NCBI GenBank assembly: GCA_035532935.1
Contig: DATKQE010000013.1
Coordinates: forward strand, 1-64,000
Source of the DNA: DATJLY01 sp035532935
GTDB taxonomy: Bacteria > Pseudomonadota > Alphaproteobacteria > ATCC43930 > CGMCC-115725
Direction: 5' to 3'
DNA length: 64,000 nucleotides
In this document: positions 52,475 through 62,715 of the stretch, in pieces
Numbering within the stretch: the stretch's first letter is position 1
Layout: the number at the start of each line of letters is the position of its first letter
The notes under the pieces: model-generated
Databases searched by the model: none
Seen by the model: only the letters and a program-made list of their open reading frames with translations
Told to the model about the DNA's origin: nothing
Made by a program: the position numbers and the translations under genes

Positions 52475-53704
52475 TCAGCGTCGCTGATTGCGGCGCTGCT
52501 CCACCGCACGTACTTCGGCGCGGGCGATCGAGCGGAGATGGACTTCGTCGGGACCGTCGACGATCTGGAGGTAGCGGCCATGGGTCCAGATGTCGGGCAG
52601 GGGCGTGTCCTGGGTCAGCCCCTTGGCGCCGAAAGTCTGCATCGCTCGGTTGGCGATCTGCACTTCGATCCGCGGCACCGCTACCTTGATCAGCGACACT
52701 TCGCGCCGCGCCGCCTTGTTGCCGAACCTGTCCATGAGCCATGCGGCCTTGAGCACGAGGAGCCGCGCCTGCTCGATCTCGATGCGCGACAGCGCGATCC
52801 ATTCGCGGATCGTGCCGTGCTCGTGCAGCATTTGGCCGAAGGTGCGGCGTTCGAGCGCGCGTTCGATCATCAGTTCGAGCGCGAGTTCCGCCGCGCCGAT
52901 CGCGCGCATGCAGTGATGGACGCGTCCCGGGCCGAGCCGCGCCTGCGCCAGCGCGAAGCCGCCGCCTTCCTCGCCGAGAAGATTGTCGCGCGGCACGCGC
53001 ACGTTCTCGAACAGCACCTCGCAATGGCCCTGGGGGTGGCGCTCGTGCATCACCGGCGGGTTGCGTACGACAGTGACGCCCGCCGCGTCGCGCGGCACCA
53101 GGATCATGCTCTGGCGGCGATGCGGCTCGGGACGGTCGGGGCTGGTCTGGCCCATTACGATGAAGATTCGGGTGCGCGGGTCGGCGGCGTTGCTGATGAA
53201 CCACTTGCGTCCGTTGACGACCCAGTCGTCGCCCTGGCGCGTGATGGCGGTGCGGATGTTGGTGGCATCAGAGGAGGCGACGTCGGGTTCGGTCATGGCG
53301 AAGGACGAGCGAATCCGCCCTTCGAGCAGCGGCTTCAGCCATTGCTCCTTCTGCGCCGGTGTCCCCGCGAGGTGGAGCAGCTCCATGTTGCCGGTGTCGG
53401 GGGCGCTGCAATTGAACACCTCCGACGACCACGGCAGACGGCCCATGATCTCGGCGCAGGGTGCATAGTCGAGATTCGACATCTGCGTGCCGGGCTCGTC
53501 CGGCTTGAGCCCGGGCAGGAACAGGTTCCACAGCCCCGCCGCGCGGGCCTCGTTCTTCAGATTGTCGATGAAGGGCGGCGGAAACACGCCCTCGTCGTCG
53601 ACGAGGCGGTGATAGTCCGGATCACGCGGAGCGACATGCTCGGCGATGAACGATTTGAGTTGCGCCTGGATGCGCTGCGACTTTTCCGAGAACTCGAAAT
53701 CCAT
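52475..53704 (-). CDS. Acyl-CoA dehydrogenase family protein
   Basis: The 409-residue flavoenzyme starts MDFEFSEKSQRIQAQL. It shows the FAD/substrate motif SSFAMTEPDVASSDATNI in one block, FISNAADPR, LGEEGGGFALAQARLGPGR and the C-terminal region MQTFGAKGLTQDTPLP. It resembles the ACAD10/11-like group that handles long or 4-hydroxy acyl chains. The ATG at 53704 follows GAGGAG; 53812 adds a non-conserved leader. It introduces a 2,3-double bond into an acyl-CoA and passes electrons to ETF. Confidence 0.92.
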   Translation of the reverse strand: MDFEFSEKSQRIQAQLKSFIAEHVAPRDPDYHRLVDDEGVFPPPFIDNLKNEARAAGLWNLFLPGLKPDEPGTQMSNLDYAPCAEIMGRLPWSSEVFNCSAPDTGNMELLHLAGTPAQKEQWLKPLLEGRIRSSFAMTEPDVASSDATNIRTAITRQGDDWVVNGRKWFISNAADPRTRIFIVMGQTSPDRPEPHRRQSMILVPRDAAGVTVVRNPPVMHERHPQGHCEVLFENVRVPRDNLLGEEGGGFALAQARLGPGRVHHCMRAIGAAELALELMIERALERRTFGQMLHEHGTIREWIALSRIEIEQARLLVLKAAWLMDRFGNKAARREVSLIKVAVPRIEVQIANRAMQTFGAKGLTQDTPLPDIWTHGRYLQIVDGPDEVHLRSIARAEVRAVEQRRNQRR

Positions 53705-53781
53705 GGGTGGTCTCCTCGCGCCACGAACATGCGGGATCGGCCCGCGCTTGTCCATGTCCGCCGGGGCGGCGGATTGTAGCC

Positions 53782-54504
53782 TCAGCCCGAAGCGGCGATG
53801 AGCCGCGAACACGCATCGCGCTGGCGCAGCAGAGCCGCGCGCTCGGCGAAGAGGGAATCAGGGTCGCGCGCTTCGCGCCGGCAGCGCAATGCGCGGACGA
53901 CGAGATCGACATCGAGCCCGGGCGGCGCGTGGGCGTCGAGAAAGGCGACGGCGTCGTCGTTCGAGCCCATGGCGCCGGTGGTCCAGCTATAGACGAAGCG
54001 GGCGGGATAGAGGAGCGCACGGATGAACGGCTTGTGGTCAGCGGGCCCGAGCTCGTCGATTTCGGCGAAGGCGTTGGCCGCCTGGGCCCAGCTCGCGAAC
54101 GGCTGGCCGCGGAGATAGGTGCGGATGTCATCGCGCGTCGGCCGCGGCGGCGGCACAAGCTCGCGCGCGAAGAGCGGCACCGCGTGATCGACGTAATCGA
54201 CCCGGTCGAGCGGCGGGAAACGGCCGACGGCGAAGCCGCGATCGGCCCAGAACAGCGACAGCTTTGCCGCATGCGCTGGCGCCTGCGCCGCCGCCTCGGC
54301 GCGCATCAGCGCCAATTCTTCGGACGCGAGCCCGCCCTCGGCGACGACCGCCATGTCGATGTCGCTGTAGCGCGGGCTGAAGCCGCCATGGGCGAGGCTG
54401 CCGATGAGCGCGATGCTCAGGAGCCGCGCCCCGAGCTGCGCCTCCCAGGACACGGCCACGCTGTCGGCGAGACTGCGTGCCGTCGCCTCCGGTGTGTCGG
54501 CCAT
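53782..54504 (-). CDS. Nucleotidyltransferase-fold protein
   Basis: The 240-residue protein has the Pol-beta-type nucleotidyltransferase signature: GSLAHGGFSPRYSDIDMAVV, giving the GS motif and the DxD metal pair. The C-terminal part is helical (LREL-like and cysteine-rich, CRREARD). Relatives include aminoglycoside adenylyltransferases and uncharacterised NTases. It follows the MetE-like gene by 13 bp on the same strand and is probably co-transcribed. The ATG at 54504 is chosen because earlier frame overlaps that gene. Substrate unknown; a resistance role is not implied. Confidence 0.75.
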   Translation of the reverse strand: MADTPEATARSLADSVAVSWEAQLGARLLSIALIGSLAHGGFSPRYSDIDMAVVAEGGLASEELALMRAEAAAQAPAHAAKLSLFWADRGFAVGRFPPLDRVDYVDHAVPLFARELVPPPRPTRDDIRTYLRGQPFASWAQAANAFAEIDELGPADHKPFIRALLYPARFVYSWTTGAMGSNDDAVAFLDAHAPPGLDVDLVVRALRCRREARDPDSLFAERAALLRQRDACSRLIAASG

Positions 54505-54517
54505 GACGACGACTCGG

Positions 54518-55714
54518 TCAGCGTCCCGGCCACAGGGTCTTCGACGCGAGCCGCGCGCCTTCGACGAGCGCGGCGAGCTTCGCCCAGACCAGTTCGGCAT
54601 GGACGCGGCCGCCGAGCCCGCAATCGGTGCCGGCGATGACGTTCTCGCGGCCGACGATGCCGGCGAAGCGCAGCAGGCGCTCGGCCACCAGCTCGGGGTG
54701 CTCGACGACGTTGGTGGCGTGGCTGACGACGCCGGGCATCAGCATCTTCCCGGCCGGGAGCTTGGCGTCCTGCCACAGCTTCCATTCGTGCTCGTGGCGG
54801 ACGTTGCCGGCCTCGAACGAATAGGTTTGCGCCTTCACCATGGTGACGAGATCGATGATGTGCCGCAGCGGTAGATCGTGGGTATGCGGCCCGTGCCAGC
54901 TTCCCCAGCACAGGTGATAGCGCACCTTCTCCTCGGGAATGCCGGCGAGCGCGTGGTTGAGCGCGTCGATGCGCAGCCGCGCGAACTTGCGATAGGCGTC
55001 GATGCTGGGTTCGGGCTTGATCATGTCCCACCAGTCGGGTAGGCCCGGGTCGTCCACCTGCAGGACGAAGCCGGCCGCGACGACGGCGCGGTATTCCTCG
55101 GCAAGCGCCTCCGCCAGGGCGTAAACGTATTCCTCCTCGGTCTTGTAATATTCGTTGTAGATGAAATGATCGAGCCAGCCGGGCGCCAGCACCGCGACGA
55201 ACGCCTCGTCCACGGCCACGCCGGCCTGCGCGATCGCCGCCTTGAACGTGTCGAGCTCGCGCTGGATCGCCTCGGCACCCTTCGACTTGATCGGCCCGTT
55301 TGCCACCACGCGCTCCTGGATCGGCTGAAAGGGCTTCTCGCCCGGCACGAAGAACATCGTCCGGGCCCGATCCATGTCGGCGTAGAATTGGCGAAACTCG
55401 TCGCGCTCGCGCGTCGATTCCCGCGTCGTCCCGACCTCGTCCGGCCGTACCGGCCGCGCGGTCACGCCGGCGAAATGCTGGGCGTAATGGGCGAGGTTGC
55501 GCCCGGTCCAGAATTCGCCGTCGCCGATGCAGTCGATGCCGGTGGTGATCTGGCGCCGCACGGTCTCGGCGATCGCCGGAACGACAAGGGCGGCGGTCTC
55601 GCCGCGATCGGTCAACTGGCCGCTCGCGAGCCGCGCCGGCGTGTCGGCGAAGCCCGGCGGAGTCGGCAGCCGGCCGACATGCGAGGTGCGGATGCCTTGG
55701 GTATTGTGCTTCAT
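54518..55714 (-). CDS. Cobalamin-independent methionine synthase-like (MetE core) protein
   Basis: The 398-residue protein corresponds to the C-terminal catalytic barrel of MetE, without the N-terminal barrel. It keeps a zinc-site pattern: HLCWGSWHGPH with His and Cys, and GTDCGLGGRVH near the C-terminus. Such core-MetE proteins may methylate homocysteine using a different methyl donor or act on other thiols. RBS GGGGAGGG precedes the ATG at 55714. It is divergent from the SUF operon, with 204 bp between starts. Confidence 0.88.
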   Translation of the reverse strand: MKHNTQGIRTSHVGRLPTPPGFADTPARLASGQLTDRGETAALVVPAIAETVRRQITTGIDCIGDGEFWTGRNLAHYAQHFAGVTARPVRPDEVGTTRESTRERDEFRQFYADMDRARTMFFVPGEKPFQPIQERVVANGPIKSKGAEAIQRELDTFKAAIAQAGVAVDEAFVAVLAPGWLDHFIYNEYYKTEEEYVYALAEALAEEYRAVVAAGFVLQVDDPGLPDWWDMIKPEPSIDAYRKFARLRIDALNHALAGIPEEKVRYHLCWGSWHGPHTHDLPLRHIIDLVTMVKAQTYSFEAGNVRHEHEWKLWQDAKLPAGKMLMPGVVSHATNVVEHPELVAERLLRFAGIVGRENVIAGTDCGLGGRVHAELVWAKLAALVEGARLASKTLWPGR

Positions 55715-55846
55715 TCTGGCCCTCCCCGGGGCTGGCCGTGCCGGCCCCGAGGGGTCAGCATAAAGGCCCGGCGCCGGCGTCCGCAACCGCCGGGCAGACC
55801 GTGCGAAAATGCCGGCGTGGCCTGAAAAAATAACCGTTGCGAGGGG

Positions 55847-55912
55847 TTGACGCTTGGGGTTAAGTGCCGACCTATACCGTACCAACGCGGTCCCATATCG
55901 TTAGGTCGGCAC
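55847..55912 (+). promoter_or_regulatory. suf promoter with long inverted repeat
   Basis: TTGACG (55847-55852), a 17-base spacer and ACCTATA form a sigma-70-like promoter. A perfect 11-bp inverted repeat, GTGCCGACCTA (55864-55874) and TAGGTCGGCAC (55902-55912), with 27 bases between, overlaps the -10 and reaches to 7 bp before the rrf2 ATG. This is the natural place for autoregulation by the Rrf2 protein or another iron/redox regulator. Confidence 0.65.
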
Positions 55913-55918
55913 ACACGG

Positions 55919-56373
55919 ATGATCATCCTAAGCAAGCTTGCGGATTACGGCGTGATCATCGCGTCGCACTTGGCGGCCCATCCCGACCGGCAGATTCCGG
56001 CTGGCGCGCTCGCCGATGGGACACGACTGCCCAGGGCCACCGTGGCCAAGGTTTTGAAAGTGCTGGCCCATGCCGGCATCGTCGTCGGCGCGCGCGGCGC
56101 TGCGGGCGGCTATCGCCTGGCGCGCGAGGCTGCCGCCATCTCGGTGGCCGAGGTGGTGACGGCGATCGACGGCGCGATCGGGCTGACGCAATGCTCGATC
56201 CACGCGCCGACCTGCGAACGCACCGATTTCTGTCCGACCCGGCCGCATTGGCGACGCATCAACGACGCGGTCGGCACCGCGCTGGCGGCGATCACGCTCG
56301 CCGAGATGGTGCCGCTGCCGCCGCGCTTCCTTTCCCTTGAACCCGCCGTCAGACCGTCGAGCACGATTGCCCC

Positions 56374-56377
<4 letters not shown>
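55919..56377 (+). CDS. Rrf2-family Fe-S cluster regulator of SUF
   Basis: The 152-residue winged-helix regulator is IscR/SufR-like. The DNA-binding part (about 1-70) shows KLADYGVIIASHLAAHP, RATVAKVLKVLAHAGIV and GAAGGYRLAR. Three cysteines, Cys92, Cys99 and Cys105 (QCSIHAPTCERTDFC), are spaced like the cluster ligands of IscR, so it probably senses Fe-S status. It is first in the suf operon; its stop overlaps the sufB ATG as ATGA. It probably represses the operon by binding the inverted repeat just upstream when its cluster is loaded. Confidence 0.92.
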
Positions 56378-57825
<1,448 letters not shown>

Positions 57826-57832
57826 GGGGTTG

Positions 57833-58582
57833 ATGCTCGACATTAGGAATCTACACGCGCGCATCGCCGAAGGGCGCGAGATCCTGAAGGGGATCGACCT
57901 TTCGGTTGCGGCGGGCGAGGTGCATGCGATCATGGGGCCCAATGGCTCGGGCAAGAGTACGCTCGCGGGTGTGCTGGCGGGCCGGCCCGGCTACGAGGTG
58001 AGCGCGGGAAGCGTTTTCTACCAGGGCCGCGACCTCCTCGCGCTCGCCCCCGACGAGCGCGCGCGCGCCGGCATTTTCCTTGCCTTCCAGTACCCGGTGG
58101 AAATCCCGGGCGTGAACAACATGTATTTCCTGCGCGCCGCGCTCAACGCGGTGCGGCGCGCGCGCGGCGAGGCCGAGCTCGACGCCGGCCAGTTCCTCAA
58201 ATCCGTGCGCGCCAAGCTCAAGCTGCTCGAGATCGAGGACGACCTGCTGCAGCGCGGCGTCAATGTCGGCTTCTCCGGCGGCGAGAAAAAACGCAACGAG
58301 ATCTTCCAGATGGCGATGCTCGAGCCCAAGCTCGCGCTCCTCGACGAGACCGATAGCGGGCTCGACATCGACGCGCTGCGCCTCGTCGCCGGTGGCATCA
58401 ACAAGTTGCGCGCGCCCGATCGCGCGATCGTCCTCATCACCCATTACCAGCGCCTGCTCGACTATGTGACGCCCGACCGCATCCATGTGCTGAGCGAGGG
58501 CCGGATCGTGCTTTCCGGCGACAAGAGCCTTGCCGCCGAGCTCGAAAAGCATGGCTATGCCATGCTTGGAGACGCTGCCTGA
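57833..58582 (+). CDS. sufC: Fe-S assembly ATPase SufC
   Basis: SufC (249 aa) is the ABC-type ATPase of SufBCD. It has Walker A GPNGSGKST, a signature GFSGGEKKRNE, Walker B LALLDETDSGLDID and the H-loop ITHYQRLLDY. The DETDSGLD form is typical of SufC. It drives conformational change in SufB/SufD and is not a transporter. The ATG at 57833 is preferred over the TTG codon before it. It is in one operon with sufB and sufD. Confidence 0.97.
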   Translation: MLDIRNLHARIAEGREILKGIDLSVAAGEVHAIMGPNGSGKSTLAGVLAGRPGYEVSAGSVFYQGRDLLALAPDERARAGIFLAFQYPVEIPGVNNMYFLRAALNAVRRARGEAELDAGQFLKSVRAKLKLLEIEDDLLQRGVNVGFSGGEKKRNEIFQMAMLEPKLALLDETDSGLDIDALRLVAGGINKLRAPDRAIVLITHYQRLLDYVTPDRIHVLSEGRIVLSGDKSLAAELEKHGYAMLGDAA

Positions 58583-58589
58583 GGGCAAG

Positions 58590-59888
58590 ATGGTGGCGCA
58601 TCCCGAGACGTCACCCTATCTCGACGCCTTCCGCGCGCGCGCCGTCGCGGCGGAGCCGTCCTGGCTCGCCGGGCGGCGCGAGGCCGCGCTCGGCCGTTTC
58701 GCTGCGTTGGGCTTCCCGACGCGGCGCGAGGAGGCTTGGCGCTTCAGCGATCTGCGCCCGCTCGCCCAGCACGCTTTCCCGCCGGCTTCGGCCGCGGGCA
58801 TGGCCGCGCCCGATGCGCTCGCACCGTGGCGCCTTGCCGGTCCGACGCACCGGGTCGTCATCGTCGATGGGCGGTTCGCGCCGGATTTGTCGGAGATCGG
58901 CACGCTGCCGCCGGGGGCCTGGCTCGGTTCGACCGCGCGGGCCTTGGCCGAGCGGCCGGCGCTGGTCGAGGCCGCGCTCTGTGAAAGCGACGACGCGGGG
59001 GCGCAGCCTTTTGCCGCGCTCAATGCTGCGTTCTTCGCCGACGGGTTCGTGCTGGCGCTCGATCCCGGCGTCGTGCTCGAGCATCCGGTCGAGGTGATCC
59101 ATCTCGGCCGCGCCGCAACGCCACGCTCGTTCCATGTGCGCAGCGCCGTGCTGCTCGAGGCGGCGAGCCGGGCGAGCGTGGTCGAGACCTTCGCCGGCGC
59201 GGGCGCCTATTGGACCAACGCCGTGGCGTCGATCCGCCTCGGCGCGGGCGCGACGCTGCGCCATGTCAGGGTCCAGGAGGAGGACCGGCAGGCGATCCAT
59301 ATCGCGTTGGTCCGCGCCGCGCTGGCGCAGGGCGCCGCCTACGAGGCCTTTGCGCTGACCATCGGGGCCGGGCTGGGGCGGCATGACATCCTCGTGCGCT
59401 TCGATGGACCCGACGGTGTCTGCCGCCTCGACGGGGCGTTCCTTCTGCGCGGCCAGCAGGAGAGCACCACGGCCACCTTCGTCGATCACGCCGCGCCCGG
59501 TTGCACCACCCGCGAGCTGTTCAAGGGCGTGGTCGACGATCGCGCGCATGGCGTGTTCCTCGGCCGGATTGCGGTGCAGCAGGACGCGCAGCGCAGCGAC
59601 GCCCAGCAGTTGAACCGCAATCTCCTGCTCGGCCGGCGCGCCGTCATCGACACCAAGCCCGAACTCGAGATTTTCGCCGACGACGTGAAATGCAGCCATG
59701 GCGCCACGGTCGGCGACCTCGACGAGGAATCGCTGTTCTACCTGCGCGCGCGCGGCATCGCCGAGGCCGAGGCGCGCCGTATCCTGATCGAGGCCTTCGC
59801 GGCGGAGACGCTGGAGCGTGTCGATGGCACCGTGCGCGAACGCCTCGCCGCGCATATCGCGCGCTGGCTTGCGGGAGCGGCAGCATGA
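58590..59888 (+). CDS. sufD: Fe-S assembly protein SufD
   Basis: SufD (432 aa) is a SufB paralogue with a low-similarity N-terminal half and a C-terminal beta-helix (about 200-400). The conserved end HGATVGDLDEESLFYLRARGI is present. With SufB it forms the heterodimer on which SufC acts. The ATG at 58590 lies 7 bp after sufC behind GAGGGC; the upstream open frame overlaps sufC. The sufS start overlaps its stop (ATGA). Confidence 0.95.
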   Translation: MVAHPETSPYLDAFRARAVAAEPSWLAGRREAALGRFAALGFPTRREEAWRFSDLRPLAQHAFPPASAAGMAAPDALAPWRLAGPTHRVVIVDGRFAPDLSEIGTLPPGAWLGSTARALAERPALVEAALCESDDAGAQPFAALNAAFFADGFVLALDPGVVLEHPVEVIHLGRAATPRSFHVRSAVLLEAASRASVVETFAGAGAYWTNAVASIRLGAGATLRHVRVQEEDRQAIHIALVRAALAQGAAYEAFALTIGAGLGRHDILVRFDGPDGVCRLDGAFLLRGQQESTTATFVDHAAPGCTTRELFKGVVDDRAHGVFLGRIAVQQDAQRSDAQQLNRNLLLGRRAVIDTKPELEIFADDVKCSHGATVGDLDEESLFYLRARGIAEAEARRILIEAFAAETLERVDGTVRERLAAHIARWLAGAAA

Positions 59889-61138
59889 ACGATTCTTCCA
59901 TCCGTGGGCAAACGGCGTCCGCCGGCGCCCTCGACCCGCGCCGCGTCAAGCGCGACTTCCCGATTTTTGCGAACAATCCGGGCCTCGTGTTCCTCGACAC
60001 GGCCGCCAGCGCGCAGAAGCCCGCCGTGGTGATCGACGAGATCGCGGAGTTCTATCGCAACGACTATGCCAATGTGCATCGCGGCGTCTATCGCCTGAGC
60101 GCGCGCTCGACCGACCGCTACGAGGCGGCGCGCGAGACCGTGCGGCGCTTCCTCAACGCCCCGGATGCGCGCGAGATCGTGTTCGTGCGCGGCGCGACCG
60201 AGGCGATCAACCTGGTCGCCTATAGCTGGGGCGCGACCTACCTCAAGCCCGGCGACGAGGTGCTCGTGACCGAGCTCGAGCACCATGCCAACATCGTGCC
60301 GTGGCAGCTCATCCGCGCGCGTACCGGGCTCAAGCTGGTGGCGGCGCCCATCGACGCGACCGGCGGTCTCGACATGGCGGCGTTCGAGCGGCTGATCGGG
60401 CCGCGCACGCGGCTCGTCGCGGTGACGCATCTCGCCAATGCGACCGGCGCGGTCGTTCCGGTCGAAGCGCTCGCGCGGCTCGCGCATGCGCATGGGGCGA
60501 AGCTGCTGATCGACGGCTGCCAGGCGGCGCCGCGGCTGCCGGTCGACGTGCAGGCGCTGGGCTGCGATTTCTACGTCTTCTCCGGCCACAAGACCTATGG
60601 CCCGACCGGTATCGGCGTGCTGTGGGCGCGGCGCGAGCTGCTCGAGTCCATGCCGCCGTGGCAGGGCGGCGGCGACATGATCCTGTCGGTCACGTTCGAA
60701 GAGACGCTGTTCCAGGAGCCGCCGCACCGCTTCGAGGCCGGCACCCCCGACATTTCGGGGGCGATCGGGCTGGCGCGCGCGCTCGATTACATCGAGGGCT
60801 TGGGCCGCGAGGCGATCGCGGCGCACGAGGCGGCGCTCACCGGCTACGGCGTCGACTGCCTCGCCGGGATGAATGGCGTGCGGCTCCTGCCGGCGGGGCA
60901 GCGCCGCTTCGGCATATTGTCGTTCGACGTGGACGGCGTTCATCCGCACGATCTCGCCCAAGTGCTCGACCGGCACGGCGTCGCGGTGCGTGCCGGCCAC
61001 CATTGCGCGCAGCCGCTGCTCGACCGCCTCGGGCTGGCGGCGACGACGCGCGCCTCGCTCGGCGTCTACAACAACGAGCGCGACATCGACGCGCTCGCGG
61101 CCGCGATCGAGGCGGCGCAGGCGATGTTCACGCGTTAG
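59885..61138 (+). CDS. sufS: Cysteine desulfurase SufS
   Basis: SufS (417 aa) is a PLP enzyme that takes sulfur from cysteine. It has the fold-type I landmarks: FLDTAASAQKP, ELEHHANIVPWQ, the PLP lysine in FSGHKTYGPTGIGVLW, and the persulfide-forming Cys in RAGHHCAQPLL. The ATG is inside the sufD stop, giving coupled translation. The sulfur acceptor is the SufU-like protein encoded next, in place of SufE. Confidence 0.96.
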   Translation: MNDSSIRGQTASAGALDPRRVKRDFPIFANNPGLVFLDTAASAQKPAVVIDEIAEFYRNDYANVHRGVYRLSARSTDRYEAARETVRRFLNAPDAREIVFVRGATEAINLVAYSWGATYLKPGDEVLVTELEHHANIVPWQLIRARTGLKLVAAPIDATGGLDMAAFERLIGPRTRLVAVTHLANATGAVVPVEALARLAHAHGAKLLIDGCQAAPRLPVDVQALGCDFYVFSGHKTYGPTGIGVLWARRELLESMPPWQGGGDMILSVTFEETLFQEPPHRFEAGTPDISGAIGLARALDYIEGLGREAIAAHEAALTGYGVDCLAGMNGVRLLPAGQRRFGILSFDVDGVHPHDLAQVLDRHGVAVRAGHHCAQPLLDRLGLAATTRASLGVYNNERDIDALAAAIEAAQAMFTR

Positions 61139-61149
61139 AGGGAAGCAGG

Positions 61150-61611
61150 ATGGACCCGCGCGAGCTCTACCAGGACATTATTCTCGACCATGGGCGCCAC
61201 CCGCGGAACTTCCACGCGCTTGCCCATGCGAACCACGTCGCCAACGGCCACAACCCGCTCTGCGGCGACCGCATCACCGTCTATGTCGAGCTTGACGGCG
61301 ACCGCATCCAAGATGTCAGTTTCGAGGGCCGCGGCTGCGCCATCTCGACCGCCTCGGCCTCGCTCATGACCGAGACGCTGAAGGGCAAGACGCTCGACGA
61401 GGCCGCGGCGCTGTTCAAGGGATTCCATGCGGCGGTGACGGGCGAGGACGGCGCGGCGCCGCCCGGGCTCGAGGACGAGATGGAGCGGCTCGCGCCCTTG
61501 ACCGGCGTGCGCAGCTATCCCGCGCGGGTCAAATGCGCGACCCTCGCCTGGCACGCTTTCGAAGCGGCGCTCAAGAGCGGCGCCGCGGCCCAAACTGTCA
61601 AGACCGAGTGA
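61150..61611 (+). CDS. sufU: SUF sulfur-transfer protein SufU
   Basis: The 153-residue NifU/IscU-fold protein has three conserved cysteines: Cys38 (NPLCGDR), Cys63 (GRGCAIS) and Cys129 (RVKCATL). The 19-residue insertion between the second and third cysteines marks SufU rather than IscU. SufU accepts sulfur from SufS on a zinc-bound cysteine. It begins 11 bp after sufS behind GGAAGCAGG. It explains why no sufE is present in the operon. Confidence 0.95.
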   Translation: MDPRELYQDIILDHGRHPRNFHALAHANHVANGHNPLCGDRITVYVELDGDRIQDVSFEGRGCAISTASASLMTETLKGKTLDEAAALFKGFHAAVTGEDGAAPPGLEDEMERLAPLTGVRSYPARVKCATLAWHAFEAALKSGAAAQTVKTE

Positions 61612-62000
61612 TGGCGATGTCGACCGACGACGATCTTTTCGACTTTGATCTGCCGGAGACCGAGGACGTCGAGCGCCCCGATCCCGGCGACAGCGATCCC
61701 GTGCTCAAGAGCCGCGTGCTCGACGCCCTGAAGACGGTGCGCGATCCGGAAATTCCGGTGAACCTCATCGATCTCGGGCTCATCTACGAGCTCATCGTCA
61801 ACCGCGACGGCACGGTCTATGTCGAGATGACGCTGACCACGCCGGCCTGCCCGGTGGCGGGCGCGCTGCCCGACCAGGTGAAGGAGGCGGTGAGCGCGGT
61901 CGAGGGCGTCACCGACGCGCGCGTCAAGCTGACCTGGACCCCGCCCTGGACGCGCGACCGCATGAGCGAGGAAGCGAAGCTCGAGCTGGGATTGCTGTAG
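61611..62000 (+). CDS. sufT: SUF accessory protein SufT (MIP18/DUF59 family)
   Basis: The 129-residue protein has an acidic N-terminus (about 1-30) and a DUF59 domain: TVRDPEIPVNLIDLGLIYEL, MTLTTPACPVAGALPDQV with the conserved Cys, and the end WTPPWTRDRMSEEAKLELG. SufT-type proteins help mature or target Fe-S proteins. The ATG shares its A with the sufU stop (TGATG). This is the last gene of the suf operon; no clear terminator follows within 100 bp. Confidence 0.93.
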   Translation: MAMSTDDDLFDFDLPETEDVERPDPGDSDPVLKSRVLDALKTVRDPEIPVNLIDLGLIYELIVNRDGTVYVEMTLTTPACPVAGALPDQVKEAVSAVEGVTDARVKLTWTPPWTRDRMSEEAKLELGLL

Positions 62001-62106
62001 CGGCGGCGGACATCGCGCTGCCGTCGCGTTAATGCATTCTCAACCGGGCTGATCGCAAATAAGCGAAAAATTGCGCGTGGTCGTCTTTCTCTTGACGGGA
62101 AGAGCC

Positions 62107-62715
62107 ATGTCAATATCAAGCACGGCGCCTGCCGCCGCTCCGTCCTCACACGCAAAGCGAGGGTCGGCCGGTCCCGCCGTCGTCGCGGCCGCAACGGCTG
62201 CCGACGTGCCGTCGCTCATCGCGTTGATGAACCTGCTCGCGGCCGAGCGTAACGGCCTCTTTATCATGCCGGTCGATCCCGTCTCCGGCGTGGCGATGCT
62301 GCAGGCGCATCTCGCGGCGATCGCAGGGAACGGCAATGAGGCCGTCCTCATTGCCGCGAACGGCGGCGAGATCTATGCGCTGGCGACCGGGACGCGCGGC
62401 GTCCATCCAGCGCGGCGCGGCACCCTCGATATCGGCATCGGCGTGCATCCGGCGCGGCGCGGCGAGGGGCTCGGCACGGCGCTCATGCGGGCAATGGAAC
62501 GCTGGGCGGCGAGCGTGGGCATTCATCGCCTGCAACTCACCGTGCTGACAACCAACGCGCCGGCGATCAGCCTCTATCGCAAGGTCGGATTCGCGATCGA
62601 AGGCGTCTTGCGTGCCCGTGCGGAATGCAACGGCAGCATGCTCGATGAATATATCATGGTGAAGCTGATCGAGCCGCAGGCGCCGGCGCGCCCGACCGCG
62701 GACACCGGCCGGTGA
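62107..62715 (+). CDS. GNAT family N-acetyltransferase
   Basis: The 202-residue protein has a GNAT fold at about residues 30-190. The acetyl-CoA loop is GVHPARRGEGLGTALMRAMERWA, split over motif A, followed by HRLQLTVLTTNAPAISLYRKVGF (motif B). The first 30 residues are a low-complexity Ala/Ser-rich leader. The target may be a protein N-terminus, an amine or an antibiotic. The start follows GGGAAGAG. Its stop overlaps the next gene's GTG (GTGA), so the two are co-translated. Confidence 0.9.
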   Translation: MSISSTAPAAAPSSHAKRGSAGPAVVAAATAADVPSLIALMNLLAAERNGLFIMPVDPVSGVAMLQAHLAAIAGNGNEAVLIAANGGEIYALATGTRGVHPARRGTLDIGIGVHPARRGEGLGTALMRAMERWAASVGIHRLQLTVLTTNAPAISLYRKVGFAIEGVLRARAECNGSMLDEYIMVKLIEPQAPARPTADTGR

